A stretch of DNA of 64,000 nucleotides from NCBI GenBank assembly GCA_037893225.1, contig JAZGUH010000121.1, forward strand, positions 372,001-436,000, written 5' to 3'. Source of the DNA: Hippasteria phrygiana (Eukaryota; Echinodermata; Asteroidea; Valvatida; Goniasteridae). Shown one piece after another: positions 54,101 through 63,606 of the stretch. A program made the translations under genes and the position numbers. Every line of letters begins with the position of its first letter. Positions within the stretch are counted from its first letter, which is position 1. The notes beneath the pieces were generated by a model. The model was not told the origin of the DNA and did not search any database. It was given only the letters and a program-made list of their open reading frames with translations.

Positions 54101-57100
54101 CCTACTGTTTGCATTTACGCTGAGCTGCACAGCCCATTCTTGGCATACCAGCCCCCAATTATGACAGCCAGACACAATGGGTTAAATAAACCCAATCCTC
54201 TTCAGGGAATCCCAAAGATACACGTACAGTACATGTACTATTTTGACTTAAAATGATGAGATCTACACATGTCTGCAAATATTCATTGCTTTTTAAGTTC
54301 CCTTTTAAAAGGCCATCATTGAAAGGACAGTGCTGGATTTGGGGTTGAAGTAGGAGCACCAGACCGTTAAACAACTAAAAATGGAATCGTCACCAGTGGG
54401 CCTGGCTTTATTGCAGATTAACATTGGGGTACGAATTAGTTTCACCATATCAAAGAGCCTAGTGGCTGGCTCAAATTCAAAGGGTGGGACTCAAGTATTA
54501 AGCTCGGGTGGGGGGATAAATATTGTGGATACGTGTTTTCATCTGCAATTCTCCGGGGGAGTTTTGACAAAAGGCCTGAGCTTACCAGACAATCGTCCAT
54601 CAAATTTAGGATTCCTTGCGACAGCCATGCCTGGATGTGGCATCAGAAAGCATAAGATCTTCTCAAAGCAGGCGTGGATGTGTCGCCGGACTTGTAGGAG
54701 CTCCTCATGCTTGCTTCCACATTGCTGGACACAAACAAAACAAAATAAACAAGACATTATTAAAGTGAAACAACGAAAAGGACAACAGTTGGATTTGAAC
54801 CAGCAACGTCGGGAACGTTGTGCAAGCACTCTACCCAAATTTTGTTTGGATTAAAGGTAATATATACACCATTTGCAAACATCAAAAAACGAAACCAAAT
54901 TATTATGAAAGACTTTACTTGATAGTTAGTAAATAATAGTCTGAAGCATCCTGTGAAATCATGGAACCTGGAGTGATGTCATTTTTACGGAAAGTGGGAT
55001 TTTGTATTAATTACCAATGATGGTCGGCTGACTATCTTTGGAAAAAACCTTACTTTTTTTCAAATACTGGCTCCAATTTACCGAATTTAGTTTTGTTTTG
55101 TTTGCAATCAGTTATACATCCGTGAATGGGTGGAAGCCAGCTAGTCTGGTTCCCTGACCCGACAATTCCCTGATGTCTATAAATTGCTGTTTCATTTGAA
55201 GTAGGGTCAGGGAACCAGACTTGCTTTTTCTAGCATCTATGAACATCAACGTTTAAACAGGTCATTGCAATAATATTTGCTATAAAATACCAACCGCTGT
55301 ATCCATCCATTTCTGAAAATTACAGCAAAAGCAAAATTGCCACCAGGCTAGATGACTTTATACACGCCATTTTCTGCATTTTCAATCTATTGTTGGATCA
55401 ATGTGTTGGTACGTTTGGCTGCACAAGCCTCTTGTGTCCAATTCGCTTGGCTGCACAGGCCGCCCTGGCACTCCGGCACCTCACTATAAAAGGGGTAAAA
55501 TATCTGCTTGTAAATTTCAGAGTAAAGTCTTAAAAACTCAGTCCCAGACATTTTTGTGTGTGAACCGGTAACCCTTGCTACAATCTGAACCTGTATTTCC
55601 CTTTTACCATCTCTTTTGGGAGGTGATACTGAGACTTACCAATGTCAAGGATTAATGTGAGGCTTACACAAGAAAAATTTAACTCCCTTGAAAAATCCTT
55701 TTGTCCTATCCACCGCACAGATAGGATGGTGGTGAGATGAGACACTGGCTCTACCAACTGAGCTATCTTGCCCTATGTTGGTGATCTCCTTGGTTGAGAA
55801 GGCACTTTTTGGATGTGGTCAGTTAAAAAAACAACAAAAAAAAACCAAGAACTGTCCACTCTTTACCATATGTGACCCGCTCCGGAAAAAGGTATATTAT
55901 GTCGCAAAATATGAAAAATGAGTTCCATGCAAAGCCCGCGATGTAAGCTTTCATTTGGTACATGACAGAGCTCCAAAGCCCTTTCCGTTCTGGAGATATC
56001 GCGTTTTTGCATATTAATTAGTTCTATGGAGTTCAAATGACACAACAGAGAAAACAGGCTTTGAAATAGCTACATGTAGTTCTAATAGAATGCAATAGAA
56101 CAATGCACTCTAAAAAGGTTATTTTTTCACTTTATTCACTGAAATCAACATTGTTGTGCACCAAACCTGAAACTTTAGGTATTTAAGATGTCATTAAAGA
56201 CAAATTTGTTTTTAAATTAGACAAAATTGTTTACCCTCTTAACGTTGCAAGGGCCATTACACGTAAATGCATAGCGCGACTTATATCACCTTTTTCTGGA
56301 GCGGGTCAAATATAAAGTCCACAGACCTGGTACTGTACAAGTACATGTAACAACAATATTTACACTATCGGGCCTACATTTTCAGACTCAAGATTAAGAA
56401 CATGTGACACATTTATCCCTTTGTTTCTTTTTAAGAACCGATGAAAAATAGAGACAAATATTCACTCACCTTGATTCTCTTTTCCAGAACTTTGTTACCT
56501 CCATCTTCGCCGTAGGCATACTCATATGGATAGCTCCAGTCACGCACCAAAAACATCAACGACTACAAAGAAATCAGTGAGCTTTATTTACGTACAAGTC
56601 ATCATACTGGGGACAATTTTGAATGGCAAAGCAGATTGACTAGTGAATGGCATAACAGAATGGCAGTTATTTAATTTTTATAAAAACCAGCATAAGTTTG
56701 AAGGCACACATTGCCCCGAGTTTAAAATTCTACCATAATGTGTAATATTTATGGAGAAATGTGGAAAAAACTGAAGCATTGGCCTCCGGACATCCAGACT
56801 GGCGCAACACATAGTGCAGCATGTGCGCAACAGAAGTGCCATAGACCAAGAGCAACACTGAATTTTTCAATGGCCGACTTTTCCGAACCAAACTGGCATC
56901 CCCAAAATGATTTTCGTAAATTTTCAGAAAAACACCGCATTTTCAAGGGATGGTCGTGTACATGATATTGAACTTTTGAATGACACCATAGCAATTTCCA
57001 ACCATTGCAATTTTAGGACAAATGCTTTTCTGTAGCCCAATTGGGCGGCCTCCAAGGCAAAGTGTCCCTTTCATGTTACGCATTAAAGTTTTACATGACC

Positions 57101-60100
57101 GAAAATCTTTTTTAGGATTTAGGAGTAGTTCGGGTTAAAGGTTGAATGAAATCTGGGAAAATGCTAAATGGTTGTGAAACAAATGGTTCTTGTGATGAAT
57201 ACATACATAATAAAGATTTTGAAGCATTTTAATGTTTTAGTCATTTAAAAAAAAAAAGGGAACAAAGAAAATGGGCAGGGAGTAGGATTTGAACCTGCGA
57301 CCACTGGAATACCATACCGGCGCTCTCCCAACTTGTCAGTTTGGTTTTGGTTTTGGTTTTGGTGGGGGTTTTGGTGGGGGCTAGTCATCAACCCATAATG
57401 CTGTATAGCTAGGGATCGCGCCCCATCTTTACAATACAAGCTGGGAAGTGACATTGTGGGGATCACAACTAATTATCTACCTAGACTCAGGAAAGACAAT
57501 AACCATGAGGCCTGCCCCCTCCTACAAAAATTACCATTCAATGGCTGTGACATAATAGGCGGGGGAAAAAATTCCTGCCACACCCCCTGATGTCCTGTAC
57601 GAATCTCACAGTGTATGGTGTTCAGGGGCATGGAAAGTAATGTTTTTTGTTACCGTTGATAACGTCATAGCCAGCAAGGGATATTATTTTGTGGGCGGGG
57701 CGTGCCCATGTTTTTCTGTCTTAGGTTTTGATAAATTAATATTAAAACATAAGAACAAATTTGTTTTTGTATTAATTGTTTTAGAACCATTTAGAACATT
57801 TATTACTTCAATCTTTTATTTAACCCGATTCCTACCTGGAATGGTTTGTCACTGCTGTTCTCCATGGCTAAACGGCCATACTCGGTGAAGAGTTGCAGGT
57901 GCTGCAAGTCATCCTCCTGGATATTCTGGGACAAGTTGTACACCTGATGATGACAGAGAGAGAATACATTTACAACTTTGGTGCTTATCAGCACCGTGAA
58001 TCTAAAGCTAGTTTCAGTCCCCAATCAAGCAAGACGCTTACACAAACATGCTTATTTCCACAAACTGTCATAGTCTAATATTACCGCACTGAGAATCAAT
58101 GCAATCCAACATATTTGGACTCCAACGTTTCAATGGCTGATCTCAACGGATTTGTACCCAGCCAGCAATCGACTTATTTATATTTTATTTTATTTATATC
58201 TTATTTATCCTGGGTAGCCTGATCAGTGCAATTAGCACTGTTCTCCCTCTGGGCCTAGTTTGAATTAAGAAGGCCTCGGAAATTTCAGTTTTAGTAGTGG
58301 GAGGAAAACACCAGAACAATTATTCTTGGGGAAAACCCACGCAATCAGGTATGGACTGAAAACCCAATCCACATAGTGCACCTGGATGGGAATCTAACCA
58401 GGGTCACCAGAGGTGGAAGGCGAGGAAAGAACCACTACACCAACCTGACCTCCCTGACTTAAGAAAACTTGTTTCATCCTACAACACATTCTAGGATTTC
58501 TGGTGAGTTCTAAGATCGATCTTAGCTAACACACATCCTTGGACCAACTCCACAAAACATGTCATAAACTAGGATTTGTCACGAAATAACACAAGTTCTC
58601 CTTAACCCAATGCGGCCGGCTGACGACCATAGCCGTGATTTAAGGCGAGATCACTGGGATGGTTGAGGTGTATAGCCGCATTCCCACATGTAACACTATC
58701 TATTCATTATTCAACTATATTGTTCTCCAATGGGAGTGTAATGAATAAATAGAGCTTTTCTAATCAAAGCTTTCATTCACATGAAAGTGGGGGGGGGGGG
58801 GGGCTCCGTGTACAATGAATAGGGCCACAACTGCTCAGTATGCAGCCTATTGTTTGTGTTTACATGTACACTCGGCTGCACAGCCCTTTCCATGAAAATT
58901 CAGGCATACCACTGAGCACCCTATCGATAACAGCCAGCTGCAAGGGGTTAAGATGCATCCCAGCATTTTGTGAAATTTCCTGAAACTGGCCGATGTATAT
59001 TCTAAAAATCGCCACTTCCAAAGTAATACAAACTGCACAAAGGTATATGGAAGGCTAAAAGAACTTTGTTACCAACAGATAACTTATACCTGAACTGAGC
59101 TTGTCATGGTGCTTAGAGCAAAGACTGTAGCACAGTCCTTGACGGTTGACTCGCTGTCAAATGCTCCTTGGGTGTCCATCAACAACACAGCGATCTATAA
59201 TATAAGAAATGCCATGCCGGTCACATCAAAGTTAGTGAAATTTGTTTTAAACAAGCACTGTTAAAATCTTAAAAGTCACTATTGTTATTTTGTTTATACA
59301 AGCTCATTTTTGTGACAAATTCCGCATTTGAGAATCTATCCTGTATGTCAGAATTCCTAACATTGCTGTTTGATGTTACACTATGAACATCTAACAAAAG
59401 AAAAACGGTGCACTAACAATGAACATCCATTGTTACTTGGCACTAAATCCATTGTTACTTTTTCACAGTGTTAAATAGTGCAGTCCAAACCAATCCATTT
59501 GGACATAAGCAAGTTTACATGTACAATATGGTTGAAGGGGGCGCCGTGGTCTGCTGTGGGGGCGCCGTGGTCCAATGGTCACCGTGTCTGAATCACGTGC
59601 GACGGTACATGTATGTGGGTTCAAACCCCGCCGGGGGTTATGGTGCTTGAGTGCTTGGGCAAGACACTTTCCTACAAATTGCCTCTCTCCACCCAGGAGT
59701 ATAAAAGGGTACCTGTGAGAGAACAGATTGCACTTATCTCAAACTGCTACACTGAACTGACGTCATCGCCCCATACTTGTGACAAACAAGCAATATACAT
59801 CACATTAAAAATTGGTTGGTAATCCTTGTTTTTACCAAGGATGACTTTTCATGCTAAGCAATATTTATGTGCTTAGCAGCTTCTTAAAATTGGTCCCTGT
59901 ACACATACCTCTTCTCCATCAGGCCCAGGACACAGGAAGACCTTACTCCACACCCATATACCGGTAGTTTCTCTCTCTGATCCACCTCGCCAAGAGAAAC
60001 CCACCAAGGGTTGCTCCTCCTTACCAATCCAGTCATTGGCACCCTGAAAGACAAAACAAGACAAGGACAGCATTAACCCTAACCCCCACGAGGTATTCTC

Positions 60101-63100
60101 TGAGCACCAAGTGCAACAGAAAGCAACACAGCTGAAATAAGAACCCTGCCAAATGCAATATTGCACTGTGCAGTGAACTCATCTGTACCAGCCTTGTTGC
60201 TGTGAGAAATGTGAAATGTGAATGTGAATGGGAATTCTTTTCACAAAATTTCCCATTCGCATTACAATTGCAATGTACTGTAAGCACAAAATGTTGCTAA
60301 GCACAGAAAAGACTTGCTTAGCAAAAATGAGTTACCAGCCATAATGCCATGTTATGTGCACTACTTGCGACTGGTTCTCAGCTGACATTTGCTTAGCATG
60401 CAAATCTGCTAAGCAACATTCTCTACAAAGCACCTACATGAAACTGGTCCCTGGGAGATCCAGGAATGGCATTGATGAGTGCCCACACTTACCATTAGCT
60501 GCTGCACCACTAGAGGCTGACAATAAGCCAATTACTGTACATCAGCATAGGACCAAATTTCTTGTCTCATTCACATCTCACAAGACAACATTCTAATGTA
60601 ACCATCCTCCAATGATATTATTCAAGAGCAAACCACTCAAGACATGCCAATGCTCCAGGCATCTTGCTCTAATGTACACCGTACAAATACACATGTAGAT
60701 ACGTTCTACAAAGGAATGTAACCCATGCATCTTGGCAGGGTTTCCAACCGAATTCAATACCACAGGGACACTCAATATATTAAAACGTTGGCTCTGCTGT
60801 TGATTGAATGATGCTCCAAGCCTTCGAAAAAAAAATAATAATGCATGAAATTGTAGGCCTACTTGGTCTTTTTTTCAAGACAAGTGCAGGTTGAGTGTTC
60901 ATCCACGTGAATTTATCTCTTTCCTTGTTTTATCTGAAACAGGAATACATCTGTGTGGGTCAATGGTACTAATGATGATAAGAAGGCAGGCAAGCCAGGC
61001 GTGCATAAAGACATGCATGTATTTTGTGGCCTTCACAATGTATTCCTGTCATTTCTAATACTATATTATACAAATAATGAATGTTTATGAGTGCGATGGT
61101 AAGAATAATTTCATGAGGTGACAGATTGAATGTTCTATTCCACGAGGCGAAGCCGAGTGGAATGGGACATTCCATCTGTCACCGAATGAAATTATTCTTA
61201 CCGTTGCACGAATGTGAAACATTCATTATTTGTTTTATACAACGCCTGAATAAACCCGACAGATTGCATGCATGGATTTCTTTGTGTAACGTTACAACGT
61301 GCCGTTTACCTTCTCAGTCCCGCATAAAACCGCGACAGAAAATTGTCGAGTTCCGAATCAGTTAAAGCTTCAATTGTTGTTCCTGCGTGTCTTGCAAATT
61401 CATCTAATCGTTTCACTGCATATTCGATTTGTCTCTTTGTATTTGGAGCGTCAGCATCGCCTACGAGTTCCAATATTTCGTCGTCTGTTAAGGAGAACAA
61501 ACTGCGGCAGTTCGGGAAACTCGGCCGCCATGTTGTGTGAATGACAGCCCTGTTGTAGCGCCACCATAGTGACCGTGAAATTCGGGAAGTTCTTTTGGTT
61601 CTATCAATGCGCGCGCACCGTTTGATAGAACCATGTGATAGAACGTTTTAGGCGATGCGGGTTCACGTCGTGTGATGGGTCGAATAATTCAATGCACGTG
61701 ATCGACGATCCACCAATCGGATGGCTGGGATTTATTCAGGTGTTGTATAAATGTAAATAATTGCCTTCACATATGGACAGCCAACAAGATTCAAAACAAT
61801 GGATAACACTTGAATAGTCTATTGGAGTAGTTCAGTCACTGTCGACTAGCCCGTACTAATTTATAAGGTGAAGTTAAGTTGAACTACAGGGTGTCTCTCG
61901 AAAAATGCAACAGTTGCTAAAACCGTGATTATAGGAAAACCCAATATCATAACCATACATATATGATATGGTAATGGTATAGATGCGCTAGAGCATCAGC
62001 TTCAATTTAAAACCAGTTTCAGATCGTTCACTTTCCGATTGGCTGAGCAATCATTGTTTGAATGAGGTGGGGTAAAATGCCATTTGTTACATGTTGTGTA
62101 AATGGCTTGATGATCTGTTTTTGCTTTGCCTAATCCTTTGAAGGATGGGCTTTGGGACACTGATTACATAACTTACACCAGGCCTGTCTGACATTGTCTG
62201 ATGGGCACTTCATTTGACAAGATGGTGCAGTTGAAACATCAGCAGAGATCGTTTGTGGTTACTGAATTGCCCAGATATGCATCGACAGAGAGGTGGTCAT
62301 GTTGAGGGAGTTGGAGCTTAAGTTGAACGTTGAAGAGCCAGTGCTATGATGACTTTGAACGTTTTTCAAACCATTGTTTTAAATATTCAATTTTAAATAT
62401 TCAATTTATGTTCCTGTTGATAGAAGGTTGTTTTAAGATAAAGCAAATGCTTTTGTTAAGTTTTGTTATTAAAGAACATGTGGAATTCAATTGGTGTCGT
62501 TCTTCATTAAAGTTCTCTAACACTACAAATGGCATTTAACTCCACCTCATTCAAACAATGATTGTTCAGCCATCCGGAAAGTGAACGAACCGAAACTGGT
62601 CTCAAATTGAAGCTTATGCCCTAGCGCATCTATACAATATTTAAAAAATATGGTTATGATACTGGGTTTTCGTGTAATCATGGTTTTATTAACTGTTGCG
62701 TTTTTCGAGAGACACCCTGTATGGTTAGCTATGTCCAGCTTTATAATCAGGAAATTGTGTCCAGATTCCAATGGTCATGTGGTACAGGGTGGGGCTATGC
62801 AATGTCATCCATACATGCTTTTGTTACACAATGTCCAGTTACAGTCACTGCATGTACCTGCCCGTATCATGGCACATCAGTCTGCACTCGGACATGATAG
62901 CGTGTCTGGCCCACATCGTTAATGTGCATATATTTAAACTGCAGAATTGGGAGTATGGGGGTACAGTACAACCAATGGTGAAACTTGTTCATGAGTGCTG
63001 GCATGATATGTAAGCATAGACTCATCATTAAAGTGTGGTTTTAATTAACAGGTGTAGAAATACTCGATAGTTCACACTGGCACTACTAATTTGATGTCAA

Positions 63101-63597
63101 GTCTGAGTACTTTGCTTGATACATTAACGTTTGAGGTTTTTAATTTCAAGCATGAATAAATTGACATTCAATTCAAAGTTTTTTTGATATTTTGATATTT
63201 GAGTCCGAGTAGTGACAACTAGTACTGACAAAATGGTACTCAAGGCTGAGTTTCCAGTACGAGTACTACAACACTGTCTCAAAGGTAAAAATCACTGCAG
63301 TCTATGCTAGGAGACACGTGCCAGTAACATGCCACTGGCAATAGCCTGTAATATACCGTAACTACTTTTATTCGGGATACAAACCTGTTTGATTAAATAT
63401 CTCAGCAGAAAGTCCAACAGGAACGACTTGCCCTTACGGAATGCTCCGGCCACAGACAGCACACATACTTTCTTGTCTCGTATTCTCTTGTCCAGGAGGA
63501 TTTCCGCTAGGACCTCTTCATTGAGCTCAAACCCGTGGCCATCAGATGTGTTGACTATCTGTAGTGGCTCACCAAATGTGTCTGGTATAGGAGGCAT
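42039..63597 (-). CDS. atl: atlastin (dynamin-like GTPase of the endoplasmic reticulum), eleven coding exons
   Basis: Atlastins tether and fuse ER tubules using GTP hydrolysis. Read downward the exons are 63606-63385, 60043-59909, 59194-59090, 57943-57836, 56562-56470, 54724-54586, 52357-52230, 50550-50494, 48144-48073, 45339-44908 and, predicted, 42104-42039. All join in frame to about 515 codons (human ATL1 558, fly about 541). Visible parts: P-loop GAFRKGKS (51-58, including the arginine matching human R77), switch region GSERETTG (92-99), G3 motif DTQG (123-126), guanine-specificity RD (194-195), middle helical bundle with KMGGEEF, two hydrophobic segments near 425-446 and 455-472 that form the ER hairpin, then a polybasic tail. 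Introns follow the human exon pattern, for example after VYNLSQN...KPFQ. The N-terminus is shorter than human. A 5' noncoding exon probably lies beyond the right edge. Introns hold SINEs, MITEs and two large tandem arrays. Confidence 0.94.
42370..42620. repeat. dispersed repeat, pair of 2.50-2.76 kb
   Basis: Contains GACCCCTTGTTTTGAGAAAA, GTGCACACTATAACCTGAGT and CCTCAGAAAGCCATAGT in the same order as at 2500-2760. In atlastin's last intron. Confidence 0.5.
43083..43372. repeat. minisatellite of ATCCTCAATCCTCCAAAATC units with inverted cap
   Basis: Six units of about 40-55 bp share CATCCTCAATCCTCCAAAAT, spaced by variable linkers such as GCTTGAAACACCATT. The array ends in AGGAGGATTTTGGAGGATTG, the exact inverse of the core. 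CCCTAACCCC precedes and GGGTTAGGGT follows. In atlastin's last intron. Confidence 0.8.
44908..45339 (-). CDS. atl: atlastin exon 10 (middle domain and membrane hairpin)
   Basis: 144 codons between acceptor TTGTGACAG and donor GTGCAG|GTAAGC, phase 0 at both ends. It encodes [20 protein letters not shown] and [23 protein letters not shown] in separate blocks, then two hydrophobic segments and [14 protein letters not shown]. The two segments form the ER membrane hairpin. The exon ends at AEFIWVQ, where vertebrate genes also have an intron. Confidence 0.95.
45531..45752 (-). CDS. small open frame in an atlastin intron, unrecognised
   Basis: An ATG-initiated 73-codon frame ([20 protein letters not shown] and on, ending ISYLFVM) with an AATAAA about 55 bp after its stop. 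I do not recognise it. It is bounded by atlastin exons 9 and 10 and may be chance or a repeat-derived fragment. Confidence 0.15.
   Translation of the reverse strand: MAFSPLKKHIVTCECKVGCTVVDECVFSRLQKHLEKKNKKPCNFKDWKTFCLYKEIIVALCNIGSIISYLFVM
46326..47878. mobile_element. 1.55-kb hAT-like element carrying nested insertions
   Basis: Ends TAGTGCTGGGCGATACGACG and ATCGTCAGCCCTA, with CTGGGTGG directly repeated at 46318-46325 and 47879-47886. Subterminal sequence is rich in ATCG/CGAT inverted motifs. Inside lie the G/C-run MITE fragment at 46806-46921 and a GC-rich foldback at 46985-47672 that itself contains another MITE fragment at 47350-47450. No transposase. In atlastin intron 9. Confidence 0.8.
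46985..47672. mobile_element. GC-rich foldback element
   Basis: Ends CTAGAGGCCTTTTCACACTA and TAATGTGAAAAGCCTTTAG are inverted repeats. The interior is GC-rich with long complementary blocks, for example GCCATTTTCGCCCCGGGGCC against GGCTCCGGGGCGAAATGGC. It is compositionally unlike everything around it. Confidence 0.7.
48073..48144 (-). CDS. atl: atlastin exon 9
   Basis: 24 codons between acceptor TCAACCCAG and donor GAAGAG|GTGAGT, phase 0 at both ends. It encodes [20 protein letters not shown], then DLEE, the first part of the middle-domain helix bundle. Confidence 0.94.
48261..48439. mobile_element. palindromic MITE with TCACACTGG ends
   Basis: Second copy of the family at 13478-13654, with TAAAGGGGCAATCACACTGG and CCAGTGTGACGGGCCCTTTA as ends. 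It is followed directly by a dispersed repeat of the CCAGATCTAAATAGA family. Confidence 0.75.
50014..50361. repeat. 58-copy GACCCA hexamer array
   Basis: 348 bp of GACCCA units with a single visible substitution (CAGAACCAGA near 50300). All six frames are open across it, giving dipeptide repeats (DP, RP, GS, GL) that are not genes. It interrupts a CCAGATCTAAATAGA-family repeat. In atlastin intron 8. Confidence 0.95.
50494..50550 (-). CDS. atl: atlastin exon 8
   Basis: 19 codons, [19 protein letters not shown], between acceptor TTATCCGCAG and donor CTCCAG|GTGAGT, phase 0 at both ends. Human ATL1 has AYIKIYQGEELPHPKSMLQ here. Confidence 0.94.
50694..51092. repeat. degenerate TTGTTGGATTTAGCAGGG repeats with inverted ends
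   Basis: At least six imperfect copies of TTTTGTTGGATTTAGCAGGG in both orientations. The outermost ones (CCCTGCTAAATCCAAC and GTTGGATTTAGCAGGG) form terminal inverted repeats. The 211-codon minus frame across it is repeat-driven. Confidence 0.6.
51396..51609. mobile_element. 214-bp hAT-like MITE with perfect 8-bp duplication
   Basis: Ends CAGGGATGTAGTCGAGTCC and GGGACTCAACTACAGCCCTG, flanked by CACAGCAC at 51388-51395 and 51610-51617. Same family and length as 21973-22186, opposite orientation. Confidence 0.85.
51642..52032. mobile_element. MITE with TTAAAGGTAGT ends
   Basis: Shares ACCATACTAAAGTGTAAGT, CAAGCATCCTTTAAAATCAT and ATACTAACCCCCAAATCCA with 5808-6296. In atlastin intron 7. Confidence 0.65.
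52230..52357 (-). CDS. atl: atlastin exon 7
   Basis: 128 bases between acceptor GCCATTAG and donor TTCAAG|GTATGT, entry phase 1, exit phase 0. It encodes [20 protein letters not shown], then [21 protein letters not shown], matching the KEINGNKITCRGLVEYFK block of human ATL1. Confidence 0.94.
52422..53010. mobile_element. hairpin-plus-TIR element, family 2
   Basis: Left hairpin about 52425-52591: outer arms ACAAATACAGCATGGTTT / AAACCATGCTGTATTTGT, inner arms CTCGACTACCTCCC / GGGAGGTAGTCGAG, loop GACGCAAAGCGGA. Then TTACTACACCTCATAAATAT (52593-52612) and its exact complement at 52991-53010, with CCAAT motifs near 52965-52978. Same layout as families 1 and 3. In atlastin intron 7, near the donor of exon 6. 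Confidence 0.7.
53536..54031. repeat. 11/12-bp minisatellite, about 44 copies
   Basis: Units change along the array: ACTTCGGTCAG at the left, ACTTCGGCCAG through the middle, ACTTTCGGCCAG (12 bp) at the right, then ACTTCGGCCAG again. A poly-G run and the GTGTGATGAATAGGACCACT repeat follow. All long frames across it are repeat-driven. In atlastin intron 6. Confidence 0.95.
54586..54724 (-). CDS. atl: atlastin exon 6
   Basis: 139 bases between acceptor GTGTCCAG and donor TGTCTG|GTAAGC, entry phase 0, exit phase 1. It encodes [20 protein letters not shown], then [20 protein letters not shown], the end of the GTPase domain. Confidence 0.94.
54776..54838 (-). mobile_element. tRNA-like SINE fragment
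   Basis: The plus strand reads TTGGATTTGAACCAGCAACG...GCAAGCACTCTACCC, a box B and box A-like pair in minus orientation. It lies just upstream of atlastin exon 6. Confidence 0.35.
54851..55335. mobile_element. MITE with TTAAAGGTA start
   Basis: Third member of the family at 5808-6296 (AGCATCCTGTGAAATCATGG, AAATACCAACCGCTGTATCC, TTTCTGAAAATTACAGC). The right end is decayed. Confidence 0.5.
56470..56562 (-). CDS. atl: atlastin exon 5 (G4 Arg-Asp motif)
   Basis: 31 codons between acceptor TTTGTAG and donor ATCAAG|GTGAGT. It encodes [20 protein letters not shown], then [11 protein letters not shown]. The RD pair gives guanine specificity in atlastins. Confidence 0.95.
56830..57075. repeat. dispersed repeat, pair of 9.79-10.2 kb
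   Basis: Shares TTTTCCGAACCAAACTGG, CCCCAAAATGATTT and GCATTTTCAAGGGATGGTCGT with 9790-10200. In atlastin intron 4. Confidence 0.6.
57260..57425 (-). mobile_element. decayed family-A SINE
   Basis: Recognisable by GGATTTGAACCTGCGACCAC, CCGGCGCTCTCCCAAC and CATAATGCTGTATAGCTAGG. TTGGTTTTGGTTTTGGTTTT has expanded inside it. Confidence 0.5.
57836..57943 (-). CDS. atl: atlastin exon 4
   Basis: 36 codons between acceptor GTCATCATCAG and donor TTCCAG|GTAGGA, phase 0 at both ends. It encodes [19 protein letters not shown], then [17 protein letters not shown], one of the best conserved atlastin blocks. Confidence 0.95.
58265..58450 (-). mobile_element. tRNA-derived SINE (family D)
   Basis: The minus strand begins GGTCAGGTTGGTGTAGTGGT (box A) and has TGGTTAGATTCCCATCC (box B), then GATTGGGTTTTCAGTCC and a body with GGTTTTCCTCCCAC-like sequence. 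Related to the fragment at 18575. Confidence 0.6.
59090..59194 (-). CDS. atl: atlastin exon 3 (G3 motif)
   Basis: 35 codons between acceptor ATTATAG and donor TTCAG|GTATAAG, phase 0 at both ends. It encodes [20 protein letters not shown], then [19 protein letters not shown] is the G3/Walker B motif. Confidence 0.95.
59558..59715 (+). mobile_element. tRNA-derived SINE (family C)
   Basis: Box A-like GTGGTCCAATGGTC and box B-like GGGTTCAAACCCC are followed by a body GCTTGGGCAAGACACTTTCC, TTGCCTCTCTCCACCCAGG and AGTATAAAAGGGTACC. GGGGCGCCGTGGTC is duplicated at its 5' edge. Confidence 0.6.
59909..60043 (-). CDS. atl: atlastin exon 2 (switch I region)
   Basis: 45 codons between acceptor GTCTTTCAG and donor GAAGAG|GTATGT, phase 0 at both ends. 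It carries [22 protein letters not shown], the strongly conserved switch I segment with the catalytic threonine, and ends PGPDGEE as in vertebrate atlastins. Confidence 0.95.
61066..61750. mobile_element. hairpin-plus-TIR element, family 1, copy C
   Basis: Same hairpin as copies A and B (AAATAATGAATGTTT outer arms, CGAGGCGAAGCCGAGTGG loop), then TTATACAACGCCTGAATAAA and its complement ending at 61750. In atlastin intron 1. The right half holds the best-preserved recombinase-like exon (61306). Confidence 0.75.
61306..61500 (-). pseudogene. Crypton/DUF3504-like recombinase N-terminal fragment, copy C
   Basis: Reads [60 protein letters not shown] and RR. The coding run then meets GAGAAG|GTAAAC, a plausible splice donor, so it looks like a captured first exon. 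[11 protein letters not shown] matches the pattern at the end of the core-binding domain in DUF3504 proteins. No catalytic part is present. A one-base shift near 61491 separates it from the ATGGCGGCC start. Confidence 0.6.
61885..62721. mobile_element. Tc1/mariner-like element with long inverted repeats
   Basis: TACAGGGTGTCTCTCGAAAA begins it and CGAGAGACACCCTGTA ends it, with TA at both borders. The inverted repeats run about 190 bp (imperfect), from 61885 inward past GTTCACTTTCCGATTGGCTG and mirrored from 62530. In atlastin intron 1. Confidence 0.7.
62222..62305 (+). pseudogene. remnant of an IS630/mariner-type transposase N-terminus
   Basis: Reads [20 protein letters not shown], then STERWSC and a stop. 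The start (MVxLxxQQRxFVV) resembles the helix-turn-helix start of mariner-like transposases and lies inside the TIR element. The rest is missing. Confidence 0.4.
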
Positions 63598-63606
63598 GAC
63601 TTACAC
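63385..63606 (-). CDS. atl: atlastin exon with start codon and P-loop
   Basis: The ATG is at 63597-63595, followed by 71 codons to donor AAACAG|GTTTGT (phase 0). It encodes [13 protein letters not shown], then the nucleotide-binding [19 protein letters not shown] stop codon (TAA) lies in frame two codons upstream of the ATG. The bases before it read TTTCAG then GTGTAAGT, so the exon may start at 63606 after an upstream noncoding exon. Confidence 0.93.

Noticed and set aside
53469..54114. Five open frames of 140-200 codons with [12 protein letters not shown] repeats
   Set aside because: The 11-bp period has no stop in any of these frames. This is a minisatellite, not a gene.
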